From: VRUE01 sp040879985
GTDB lineage: Bacteria; Actinomycetota; Thermoleophilia; Solirubrobacterales; 70-9
NCBI GenBank assembly: GCA_040879985.1
Contig: JBBDJH010000013.1
Location: forward strand, 23,335 to 87,334
Direction of reading: 5' to 3'
Length of the DNA: 64,000 nt
Shown here: positions 33,225 through 40,486 of the stretch, piece after piece
Numbering within the stretch: the stretch's first letter is position 1
Layout: each line of letters begins with the position of its first letter
Made by a program: the position numbers and the translations under genes
Notes under the pieces: generated by a model
The model's database searches: none
What the model was told of the DNA's origin: nothing
Seen by the model: only the letters and a program-made list of their open reading frames with translations

Positions 33225-33297
33225 TTCCGGGGGAAGGACTCGAACCCTCGCTACCTGGACCAAAACCAGGCGTGCTAGCCAACTACACCACCCCGGA
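33225..33297 (-). tRNA. tRNA-Gln (anticodon UUG)
   Basis: Minus strand. Acceptor TCCGGGG pairs with CCCCGGA plus discriminator A; the anticodon stem CCTGG/CCAGG encloses the loop TTTTGGT with anticodon TTG; the T arm is GAGGG-TTCGAGT-CCTTC. CCA is not encoded. It sits between metH and hdeD, close to glmU, an association I recall from other actinobacteria. Confidence 0.95.
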
Positions 33298-33343
33298 GCG
33301 CGCCTTCGAGACTAGCGTCCGGGTGGGGGCTTAGGGTCGGTTC

Positions 33344-33913
33344 ATGGAGATGGGTGGAGCAGCGCTGGACCCGGACGTGCGCGAGGGGCTGCGGCGCGGC
33401 TGGAAGATGTTGATGGCGGTCGGGGTGCTGGCGATCCTGGTCGGCTGCGTGGCGATCCTCGTGCCCGCGGTGGCCTCGGTCGCGACGGCGGTCTTCATCG
33501 GCTGGATCCTGCTGATCGCCGGCGCCTTTCTGATCGCCGGTGCCTTCGCTGCGCACACGATCGGCTCGCTCGTCCTGCGCCTGCTCTGGGCGTTGCTCAC
33601 GGTCGCCGTCGGTTTCTGGCTGATCGTCGAACCGGACAACGGCACGCTCACCCTGACCCTCGTGCTCGGCCTCTACTTCCTCTTTATGGGCATCACCCGG
33701 ATCGCCGTCGCCTTCGCCGCCCGCGGCCGGCAGGGGGCCGGCCTGGTCGGCCTCAGCGGCGTCGCCGGCCTGCTCGTCGGCATCCTCATCCTCGCCGAGC
33801 TCCCCAGCAGCGCCGACTGGGCGATCGGCCTCCTCGTAGGCATAGACCTGATCTTCGCCGGCTGGACGCTGATTTCCGTAGCCCTAGTCGGCAAAGACCT
33901 CGCCCGCAGCTAG
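33344..33913 (+). CDS. HdeD family (DUF308) membrane protein
   Basis: 189 residues with six hydrophobic helices in three similar pairs, as in HdeD acid-resistance proteins (AVFIGWILLIAGAFLIAG, then GLYFLFMGITRIAVAF, then WAIGLLVGIDLIFAGW). The repeated helix pairs with the G-x-x-L-I-x-x-G pattern identify the family. Likely a stress-linked inner-membrane protein; the mechanism is unknown even in model bacteria. TAGGGT at 33332-33337 lies 6 bases before the ATG, again with no ribosome site. Confidence 0.8.
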   Translation: MEMGGAALDPDVREGLRRGWKMLMAVGVLAILVGCVAILVPAVASVATAVFIGWILLIAGAFLIAGAFAAHTIGSLVLRLLWALLTVAVGFWLIVEPDNGTLTLTLVLGLYFLFMGITRIAVAFAARGRQGAGLVGLSGVAGLLVGILILAELPSSADWAIGLLVGIDLIFAGWTLISVALVGKDLARS

Positions 33914-33948
33914 CCTCCTCGAGTTCACCCGCTGAAGACGCCGACGTA

Positions 33949-34063
33949 GGGGAGGATGGGGTGTCCCGGAGCGCGCGGCGTCCGTTTTCGCCCCGATAGC
34001 TGAGGAGAGACGCTCCCGCCGGTGGCGAAAACCCAGCGCGCGGAGGGACACCCCATCCTCCCC
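33949..34063. repeat. Long hairpin element, stem type D, upstream of glmU
   Basis: Outer stem: 19 perfect pairs between 33949-33967 and 34045-34063 (begins GGGGAGGATGGG). Inner stem: TTTTCGCC (33985-33992) with GGCGAAAA (34024-34031). Between them an asymmetric bulge has GGCGTCC on one side and TGGG on the other. The same inner stem and bulge recur at 50955 and 52351 with other outer stems. It ends 21 bases before glmU. Confidence 0.85.
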
Positions 34064-34084
34064 CAAACCGCCTACGATCTGCGG

Positions 34085-35476
34085 GTGAGTTCGCCTCTGG
34101 TCCTGGTCATGGCGGCGGGCGAGGGCACGCGCATGCGTTCCTCGTTGCCGAAGATGCTCCATCCCGTCTGCGGACGGCCGATGATCGCCTGGCCGATCCT
34201 CGCCGCGCGTGAGGCCGGCGCCGGGCGGGTCGCGGCGATCGTCTCGCCGGGCCGTGACATCTCGGCCGGCTTCCCCGACGAGGTCGAGTCCGTCGTCCAG
34301 CCCGAGCCCGACGGCACCGGCGGCGCGATCCGCGCCGCGCTGCCGCTGGTCGAAGCGGCCGAGACCGTGCTCGTCCTCTCCGGCGACCACCCGCTGATCT
34401 CCGCCGAGGACATCGCCGCCCTGCTCGAGGCGCACACCGCCAGCGGCGCGGCGGCGACGATGCTGACGATCGAGCTCGACCAGCCCGGCTCCTACGGCCG
34501 CGTGGTCCGCGCTGCCGACGGCTCGGTTGAGCGCGTGGTCGAGGCGAAAGCGGCGGGGGACGCCGACACCGCCCAGCTGGCGATCCGCGAGATCAACGCC
34601 GGCACCTACGCCTTCGACGCCGCCCCGCTGGCCGCGGCTCTCGCCGGCCTTGCCAACGACAACGCCCAGGGCGAGTACTACCTGCCCGACGTCTTTCCGG
34701 CCCTGCGCGAGGCCGGCCACTCTGTCGCCGCCCACCTCGCCGACGACCTCGCCGTGACGATGGGCGTCAACGACCGCGCCGACCTCGCCGCTGTCGAGGC
34801 CGAGGGCCGCCGCCGCATCCTCGCCCGCCACATGCGCGCCGGCGTCACCGTCGTCGACCCGGCCAGCACCTGGATCGACGCCGACGCCCGGCTCGACGCC
34901 GACGCCCGGATCGAGCCCGGCACGAGCCTGCGCGGCGCAACCGCGGTCGGCGCCGGCTCGGTCGTCGGCCCGCTGACCACGCTGATCGACTGCGTGCTCG
35001 GCGAGAACGTCGCCGCGCCGCACTCCTACCTGGTCCAGTGCGAGGTCCTCGACGGCTGCCAGGTCGGCCCCTTCGCCTACCTGCGTCCCGGCGCCCGGCT
35101 CGAGGATGGTGCCAAGGCCGGCGCCTTCGTCGAGGTAAAGAACTCGACCCTCGGGCCCGGCGCCAAGGTCCCGCACCTGGCCTACGTCGGCGACGCCGCG
35201 GTCGGTGCCGGCAGCAATCTCGGTGCCGGCACGATCACCGCCAACTACGACGGTTCCCGCAAGCACCGGACGACGATTGGCCGCGACGTGCGGATCGGCG
35301 TTGACACGGTGCTGATCGCCCCGGTACAAGTCGGCGACGCCGCCTACACTGGCGCCGGAGCGGTGATCAAGCAGGACGTGCCCGAGGGGGCGCTGGCGGT
35401 GAGCGAGAACGACCAGAGGAACATCGAGGGCTACGCGGACCGCAAGGCAGCGCAGGCCGATGAGGAGGATTCGTGA
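34085..35476 (+). CDS. glmU: Bifunctional N-acetylglucosamine-1-phosphate uridyltransferase / glucosamine-1-phosphate acetyltransferase
   Basis: 463 residues from a GTG at 34085. Makes UDP-GlcNAc for peptidoglycan. The N-terminal pyrophosphorylase has VMAAGEGTRMRSSLPKMLHP at residue 8 (LxxGxGTxMxSxxPK motif), and the C-terminal half is a left-handed beta-helix of hexapeptide repeats ending GAGTITANYDGSRKHRTTIG. Both active sites appear complete. TACGAT (34073-34078) lies 6 bases before the GTG. Overlaps prs by four bases; glmU-prs is a conserved actinobacterial pair. Confidence 0.95.
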   Translation: MSSPLVLVMAAGEGTRMRSSLPKMLHPVCGRPMIAWPILAAREAGAGRVAAIVSPGRDISAGFPDEVESVVQPEPDGTGGAIRAALPLVEAAETVLVLSGDHPLISAEDIAALLEAHTASGAAATMLTIELDQPGSYGRVVRAADGSVERVVEAKAAGDADTAQLAIREINAGTYAFDAAPLAAALAGLANDNAQGEYYLPDVFPALREAGHSVAAHLADDLAVTMGVNDRADLAAVEAEGRRRILARHMRAGVTVVDPASTWIDADARLDADARIEPGTSLRGATAVGAGSVVGPLTTLIDCVLGENVAAPHSYLVQCEVLDGCQVGPFAYLRPGARLEDGAKAGAFVEVKNSTLGPGAKVPHLAYVGDAAVGAGSNLGAGTITANYDGSRKHRTTIGRDVRIGVDTVLIAPVQVGDAAYTGAGAVIKQDVPEGALAVSENDQRNIEGYADRKAAQADEEDS

Positions 35477-36519
35477 GCACGATCGAGCAGCGACCCGAGG
35501 CGGCCCCGGGCACGGCGCCCACCGCCATCCCGCACGACTACTCGAAGCGGATGATGGTCTTCGGCGGCCGCAGCTCGATGGAGCTGGCCGCCAAGGTCGC
35601 CGGCAAGCTCAGCCTCGACCTCGGCCAGGTGACGCTGAAGACCTTCGCCAACGGCGAGGTCTACTGCCGTTACGAGGAGTCGATCCGCGGCGCCGACGTC
35701 TTCCTCGTCCAGTCGACCTGCGCCAGCGAGCAGAGCGGGATGACGCCGAACGACGCGCTGGTCGAGCTGCTGACGATGATCGACGCCGCGCAGGGCGCCT
35801 CCGCCCACCGCATCATCGCCGTCCTGCCCTGGTACGGCTACGCGCGCCAGGACAAGAAGTCGGCCCCGCGCGAGCCGGTCTCGGCCCGCATCGTCGCCAA
35901 GTGCCTCGAGGGGGTCGGCGTCGACCGCGTCCTGACCATGGATCTGCACGCCGGCCAGGTGCAGGGCTTCTTCCACGTCCCGGTCGACCACATGACGGCG
36001 ATGCCGATGCTGACCCAGTGGTTCGCCGACCAGCAGCTCAGCGAGGAGTTGGTGATCGTCTCGCCCGACGCGGGCCGGGTCAAGACCGCGCGCAACTTCG
36101 CCCGCCGCATCGGCACCCACTGGGCGGTGATGGAGAAGGAGCGCCCGGCCCAGCAGGTCGCCGAGATCGGCTATGTGGTCGGCGACGTCAAGGGCAGGAC
36201 CGCGGTCCTGGTCGACGACATGATCGACACCGCGGGAACCCTCTGCGCCGCCGCCCAGACCGTGCTCGACGAGGGCGCCGCGCGGGTGATCGCCTGCGCC
36301 ACGCACGGCGTCTTCTCCGGCCCCGCCTACGAGCGGCTCGCCTACGAGAACTCGAAGATCGAGCGGATCGTCGTCACCGACACGATCCCGCTGCGCCCCG
36401 GCGCCCCCGACAACATCACCGTGCTCTCGACCGCCGGCACCTTCGCCGACTCGATCCGCCGCATCTTCACCGACGACTCGGTCTCCGAGATCTTCGCCGG
36501 TGAGAACCAGTTGTTTTGA
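35473..36519 (+). CDS. prs: Ribose-phosphate pyrophosphokinase
   Basis: 348 residues from a GTG overlapping the glmU stop (GTGA). Makes PRPP from ribose 5-phosphate and ATP. The pyrophosphokinase signature DLHAGQVQGFFHVPVDH near residue 157, the ATP-binding PWYGYARQDKK near 117 and the PRPP loop VLVDDMIDTAGT near 243 are all present. About 25 extra residues at the N-terminus (EQRPEAAPGTAPTAIPHDY) precede the usual start, which may instead lie further in, at KRMMVFGG. Operon with glmU. Confidence 0.95.
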   Translation: MSTIEQRPEAAPGTAPTAIPHDYSKRMMVFGGRSSMELAAKVAGKLSLDLGQVTLKTFANGEVYCRYEESIRGADVFLVQSTCASEQSGMTPNDALVELLTMIDAAQGASAHRIIAVLPWYGYARQDKKSAPREPVSARIVAKCLEGVGVDRVLTMDLHAGQVQGFFHVPVDHMTAMPMLTQWFADQQLSEELVIVSPDAGRVKTARNFARRIGTHWAVMEKERPAQQVAEIGYVVGDVKGRTAVLVDDMIDTAGTLCAAAQTVLDEGAARVIACATHGVFSGPAYERLAYENSKIERIVVTDTIPLRPGAPDNITVLSTAGTFADSIRRIFTDDSVSEIFAGENQLF

Positions 36520-36557
36520 GCGGGCGGCTGCGGCCGGATGCGGCGTCTGGATAGGAA

Positions 36558-37295
36558 TTGATTCGGGTGGGGCACAAGGGGGCGGATTCGGTCGAGCCGG
36601 GGAACACCCTGGCGAGCTTCGAGGCCGCGGTCGAGGTCGGGGTGGACGTCATCGAGTTCGACGTGCTCTGGACGCGGGACGGGCATCCGCGGATCGCCGC
36701 GGGGGAGCGGACGCCGTTGTGGGTGGCGCACGACTGGCACGACGCCGAGCGGCGCCGGCCGCTGACCCTCGACGAGTCGCTTCGCGCCTTCGCCGCGCCG
36801 CCGCTGGACCGGGTCGAGATCGACCTCGACATCAAGCTGCCCGGGCGGGAGGAGGAGATCGTCGCCGCCGTGCGCGAGCACGGCCTGCTTGAGCGGGCGA
36901 TGATCTCGACCATGGAGCTCTCGACCCTGGCCCGGATCGGTGAGCTCGAGCCGGGCCTGCGGCGCGGCTGGACCTATCCCAAAGTGACCAAGGACTGGGC
37001 CTCGAAGCGCTGGGCGAAGGCGCCGATGCTCGGCGCTCTGGGCTGGATGCGGCAGCGGCTGCCCGGCCTCGCCGCCCGCGAGCTGCCGAAGCTCGGGGTC
37101 GAGGCGATGTGGGTCTACCACCCGCTGGTCAGCCCCCGCCTCGCCCGGATTACCGCCCTCGCCGGGGTCGAGCTGTTCGCCTGGACGGTCGACGACCTCT
37201 CGCGCATGAACAAGCTCGCCGCCGCCGGCGTCAACGGCATCTGCTCCAACGACCCGCGCCTCTTCGAGCGGCTGGCCGCGCCGGCTACTCGTTGA
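36558..37295 (+). CDS. Glycerophosphodiester phosphodiesterase family protein
   Basis: 245 residues. TIM-barrel enzyme splitting glycerophosphodiesters into glycerol 3-phosphate and an alcohol. VGHKGADSVEPGNTLASF at residue 4 is the GDPD start (HRG...PENT) with Lys for Arg at the HRG position, and EFDVLWTRDGHP near 33 holds metal ligands. WTVDDLSRMNKLAAAGVNGI near the C-terminus is also typical. Start: TTG at 36558 is only two bases after AGGA, so GTG 36567 may be the true start. It converges with the ABC permease gene, overlapping by 11 bases. Confidence 0.82.
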   Translation: MIRVGHKGADSVEPGNTLASFEAAVEVGVDVIEFDVLWTRDGHPRIAAGERTPLWVAHDWHDAERRRPLTLDESLRAFAAPPLDRVEIDLDIKLPGREEEIVAAVREHGLLERAMISTMELSTLARIGELEPGLRRGWTYPKVTKDWASKRWAKAPMLGALGWMRQRLPGLAARELPKLGVEAMWVYHPLVSPRLARITALAGVELFAWTVDDLSRMNKLAAAGVNGICSNDPRLFERLAAPATR

Positions 37296-38013
37296 GGTCG
37301 CGGCGGTCGATCAGCAGCGCGCCGACCAGGATCAGCGCCAGTGACCAGGCGGCCAGGACCAGTCCGCCCGCCAGCTGTCCCAGGCCCGCTTCGGTCGCGT
37401 CCGGCAGGCCGTGCAGGGAGCCGACCGCCTGGGACGGGAAGTAGATGCCGATCTCACCGGGCAGCAGTTCCGGCAGCGGGGAGAGGATGAAGAAGAAGGC
37501 GAGGGCGGCGATGATCGCCCCGATTTGGCTGCGCACGATCGCGCCGACGCCGAGGCCGAAGGCGCAGAGCAGGGCGAAGGAGGCGACGACGCCGGCGTAG
37601 ACGGAGACGATCTCACCGCTTGGCGGCAGGCTGCCCTCGCGGGCATCGAACAGGGGCAGGGCGAGGCCGCCGTTGACCGCGACGAAGGCGAGGCCGGCGA
37701 GCAGGCCGGTGACGAGCGTCGCACCGAGCTTCGCGGCCAGCACCGGGTGGCGGCGCGGCGCGGCGAGGAAGGTCGTGCTGGCGGTGCCGTGGCGGAACTC
37801 GGTCGTGATCGCGAGCACGCCGAGCACCAGCAGCATCACCATCAGCAGGCCGGTGCTGGTCTGCACTTCGCGGATCGGGCCGATCTCGTCGATCGAGACC
37901 AAGCCGACGTAGAGCCCCGCGAAGAGCGCCTCGACGAGCAGGCCCACGCCGAGCATCGCCCAGGTGGTGCGCACCGTGCGCAACTTCAGCAACTCCGCCC
38001 CCAACAGCCTCAT
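37285..38013 (-). CDS. ABC-2 type transporter permease
   Basis: 242 residues with six hydrophobic helices typical of ABC-2 permeases. LLGAELLKLRTVRTTWAMLG at the N-terminus is the usual amphipathic entry helix, and TEFRHGTASTTFLAAPRR near 70 is the conserved cytoplasmic motif found in drug or bacteriocin-type exporters. It overlaps the ATPase gene by four bases (ATGA). The permease looks intact although its ATPase partner is not, so either another ATPase serves it or the whole unit is decaying. Confidence 0.82.
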   Translation of the reverse strand: MRLLGAELLKLRTVRTTWAMLGVGLLVEALFAGLYVGLVSIDEIGPIREVQTSTGLLMVMLLVLGVLAITTEFRHGTASTTFLAAPRRHPVLAAKLGATLVTGLLAGLAFVAVNGGLALPLFDAREGSLPPSGEIVSVYAGVVASFALLCAFGLGVGAIVRSQIGAIIAALAFFFILSPLPELLPGEIGIYFPSQAVGSLHGLPDATEAGLGQLAGGLVLAAWSLALILVGALLIDRRDLNE

Positions 38014-38345
38014 AGCGGCGGCTCCTCGCCGGTCAGCTCGAGGAACCGCTCCTCGAGGCTCGACCGCAGCGGCGCCAGCTCGTGGATCGCGATCCCCAGC
38101 TCCAGCGCCACGCCGATCGTGCGCAGCGGGTCGCGCATCTCCCGCAGCGGCCGGCCCTCGACCAGCGCCTCGCCCTCGCTCGGCGCGATCAGCCCGAGCA
38201 GGGCGCGCATCGTCGTCGTCTTGCCGGCCCCGTTGGGACCGAGGAAGCCGGTCACCCGCCCCGGTTCGACCGCGAACGAGAGGTCGTCGACCGCCACGGT
38301 CCGGCCGTAGCGCTTGCTCAGGTTGCGGACCTCGAGCTCAGCCAT
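38010..38345 (-). pseudogene. ABC transporter ATPase with internal deletion (no Walker B or signature)
   Basis: 111 residues against about 300 for the family. Residues 1-82 are a normal start: LEVRNLSKRYGRTVAVDDLS, Walker A GPNGAGKT (36-43), then DPLRTIGVALE leading to the Q-loop region. It then jumps straight to GIAIHELAPLRSSLEERFLE, which is the normal extreme C-terminus. So about 190 residues with the LSGGQ signature, Walker B and H-loop are gone, in frame (junction near 38095-38102). It cannot hydrolyse ATP in the usual way. It may be a relic or a regulatory remnant, since frame and overlap with the permease are preserved. Confidence 0.8.
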
Positions 38346-38463
38346 CGCGCCGGCCCGGGCTGTCGCTCATTTTCGAGCACTCGACCACGACTATCGCGCG
38401 AGACGAAGCATCGCGCCACCCTAGCGCCCCCGCCCAGACCCGCCTTCCGGCGGGACCCGCCGC

Positions 38464-38510
38464 TTCCGGTGTGCTTTTCGAACCCAGTAGGTACGAAAGG
38501 CACACCGGAA
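38464..38510. repeat. Hairpin element, stem type A, at the 3' end of the DUF559 gene
   Basis: TTCCGGTGTGCTTTTCGAA pairs imperfectly with the right arm GTACGAAAGGCACACCGGAA. Lies 4 bases beyond the DUF559 stop. Direct-repeat partner of the copy at 39425 (nearly the same 47 bases, same orientation). Confidence 0.88.
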
Positions 38511-38513
38511 CAT

Positions 38514-39464
38514 CTAGGCGAGTCCGAGCATGCGCCTTATGCGTTCGACGACGGCGGACGTTTCGTCCTCGGCCTGGCGCCAGGTGACCCCGGCGACTCG
38601 GTAGCCGGCGGCGACGAGCCGCTGGGCGCGCTGCCGGTCCGACTGGAAGGCAGCGCGAGTGCCGTGCGTTTCCTCGCCGTCGGATTCGATCGCGAGACGT
38701 TGGTCCCGCCAGAGCATGTCGATCTCGACCGGCCTCCCGCTGTCAATTCGCAGCTTGACGTTGCACTCGGGCCGGGGCACGCCGCTTTCAAGCAGCACGG
38801 GCAAGAGCTTCGCCTCGAGCGGGCTGCGCAGGATCGGCTTGCGTTCGTCAAGGGGGCGCCAGACATCGAGGACCGCCCGTAGATTCGGAGCGCCGCGCCT
38901 GCGTCCCCGCTCCAGCACCCGATCGACCTCGCGGACGTCGAGCTGTCGCAGTACAGCCGCCTGCTCGACGAGGCGGCGCAGCGACGCGCGGCTCGTGCGC
39001 CCCGCCATGTCGACCAGCGTGCGCGACACCGTCGTGCAGGGGATCTCATCGCGCGCCTCGATTTCGTCGGGCAGCGGACGGCGGACGTTGTGCCAGCGGA
39101 TGTCCTGGATCTTGCGCCCCGACTGAGACGGCGCGATGACATCGACTGGCACCGGCCGCTTGTCCCACAGCCCGAGCAGCTCGGCCGCACTGCCATGCGA
39201 GAGCACCGCTCTTTCCCCTGACGCGAGCACAGCCGCGAGCATCCAGCCATGTCGTCCGATGACACGGTGACCCACTGCGAATGTCCCGCGAAAGAGGTGG
39301 TGCAGGCCGCCGGCGGTCGTCCGGACCGTGATTTCCCGTTCGCTCAGCCCAAGCCGCAGCAGCTGTCGCCGTGAAACCACCCCATGCTGCCGCTCCGCCA
39401 GTCTCGCAATCGCATGACTCGAGCTTCCGGTGTGCTTTTCGAACCCCATAGGTACGAAAGGCAC
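38514..39464 (-). CDS. AbiEi-like winged-helix plus DUF559 endonuclease-like protein
   Basis: 316 residues by the longest reading. N-terminal domain: AIARLAERQHGVVSRRQLLR near residue 18 is the AbiEi-type antitoxin winged helix. C-terminal domain: RPVEIDMLWRDQRLAIESDG near 255 is the DUF559 (VSR/PD-(D/E)xK-like) core. Such proteins are common in actinobacteria; a DNA-processing or defence role is suspected, not shown. The only in-frame starts before the domain (GTG 39464, ATG 39449) lie inside the hairpin at 39425, so the repeat supplies the first 14 residues (PFVPMGFEKHTGS). A second copy follows the stop. No AbiEii toxin gene is present. Confidence 0.75.
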   Translation of the reverse strand: MPFVPMGFEKHTGSSSHAIARLAERQHGVVSRRQLLRLGLSEREITVRTTAGGLHHLFRGTFAVGHRVIGRHGWMLAAVLASGERAVLSHGSAAELLGLWDKRPVPVDVIAPSQSGRKIQDIRWHNVRRPLPDEIEARDEIPCTTVSRTLVDMAGRTSRASLRRLVEQAAVLRQLDVREVDRVLERGRRRGAPNLRAVLDVWRPLDERKPILRSPLEAKLLPVLLESGVPRPECNVKLRIDSGRPVEIDMLWRDQRLAIESDGEETHGTRAAFQSDRQRAQRLVAAGYRVAGVTWRQAEDETSAVVERIRRMLGLA

Positions 39465-39471
39465 ACCGGAG
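39425..39471. repeat. Hairpin element, stem type A, containing the DUF559 start
   Basis: Same 5' arm as the 38464 copy with the centre CCCATAGG in place of CCAGTAGG. The in-frame start codons of the DUF559 gene (minus strand) fall inside it at 39464 and 39449. Confidence 0.88.
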
Positions 39472-39592
39472 CGGAGTTCGCCCCCCTTGGGGTGGGGCTT
39501 GGGCGCTAATTGCGGGGAATGGGGCGCCTACGCTCGCGCCGCCGCCACCGCTCACCGCCGCCGCCGCTCATCGCCTGCGCCGCTGTGTGGGC

Positions 39593-40456
39593 TCAGACCG
39601 TGCCGGGCGTTGCCGTCGGCGGCGCGTTGCGGCCGCCGCCTTTGACCTTCACGGCGGACTCGAGCTCCTCCGCCGTGAAGCCGCCCAACGCCTCGCCGTC
39701 GAGGGCGTAGCGGTACAGGGCGACGCCGAAGATGCCGCTCAGGGCGTTGCTGATCAGCACCGAGATCGCGAAGCCGATCACGCCGAGGACGACGAGCAGG
39801 GCGCCGACGAAGCCGGCGCTCGCCCAGACCAGGATCCCGGCGCCGGCGAGCAGCATGCTGGGCAGCATGCCGAAGAGGAAGACGGCGCCGCCAATCGCGA
39901 GGTTGCCGGTGATCTGCGCCCCCCAGCGCGATTTGAACAGGCCGGCCGAGCGCTTCAGCGTCTCGAATGGGCCGGTGCCCTCGATCGCGATCACCGGCAC
40001 GGCCAGGAAGGTGACGAGCGACCAGGCCAGGCCGACCACCCGCGCTGCGATCGTGCCGGCGATGCCGCCCTGGTTTTCGAGCGCCCCCATCACCACGCTG
40101 ATCGCGGTCGCGACCGCGGCCCAGCCGCAGATCTGGGAGAAGCGGCTGCGCGCCACGGCGAGCCCGTCGCCGACGGTCGCCTGCTCGCCGCGAAAGATCA
40201 TGTCGGCTGCGGCGGCCAGGCCGACGCTGAAGTAGAAGCCGACCACGCTGAGCACGTAGACGCCGATCACCAGCAGCGGGATCGCGCCGGCGAGCGTGCC
40301 GTCGTCGAGGAAGTAGAGCCCCGGCCCGAGGAAGATGAAGGCGAGCGGAATCGTCGCCACGGCGCCGTAGAGCGGGAAGCGGATCAGTTCGCGGTGGCCG
40401 TTCAGCAACCGCCAGCTTTTCTTGGTCAGCGCCCAGCCGCGTTTGATCTTCTTCAT
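39593..40456 (-). CDS. DUF6159-type polytopic membrane protein
   Basis: 287 residues, about six hydrophobic helices. It starts MKKIKRGWALTKKSWRLLNG, a basic amphipathic lead that is characteristic of DUF6159-like proteins, and has VPVIAIEGTGPFETLKRSAG near 157, where the xPxxxxEGxGxxExLxRS motif recalls membrane proteins of the DUF6159/glycerophosphodiesterase-membrane type. The C-terminal 30 residues are soluble (FTAEELESAVKVKGGGR). Function unknown. It is 30 bases downstream of the ABC1 kinase gene on the same strand and may be cotranscribed. Confidence 0.65.
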   Translation of the reverse strand: MKKIKRGWALTKKSWRLLNGHRELIRFPLYGAVATIPLAFIFLGPGLYFLDDGTLAGAIPLLVIGVYVLSVVGFYFSVGLAAAADMIFRGEQATVGDGLAVARSRFSQICGWAAVATAISVVMGALENQGGIAGTIAARVVGLAWSLVTFLAVPVIAIEGTGPFETLKRSAGLFKSRWGAQITGNLAIGGAVFLFGMLPSMLLAGAGILVWASAGFVGALLVVLGVIGFAISVLISNALSGIFGVALYRYALDGEALGGFTAEELESAVKVKGGGRNAPPTATPGTV

Positions 40457-40486
40457 CGCCTCTTCTCCGTTCGCTCGATTGCCGGT

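Noticed and set aside
29671..33282. 1203-codon open frame antisense to metH
   Set aside because: Long antisense frames are expected in 70% GC DNA; it has no domain pattern and covers an intact metH and a tRNA.
33225..33297. tRNA-Gln as an integration (att) site
   Set aside because: No integrase or direct repeat of the tRNA end is present and both flanks are core genes.
38318..38503. 61-codon minus-strand frame starting in the hairpin (PFVPTGFEKHTGSG)
   Set aside because: It shares the repeat-coded N-terminus with the DUF559 gene, but the rest is low complexity and antisense to nothing useful; probably only repeat read-through.
38464..38510. Type A hairpins as ordinary Rho-independent terminators
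   Set aside because: No T-run follows them on either strand, several lie inside coding sequence and several lie before rather than after genes.
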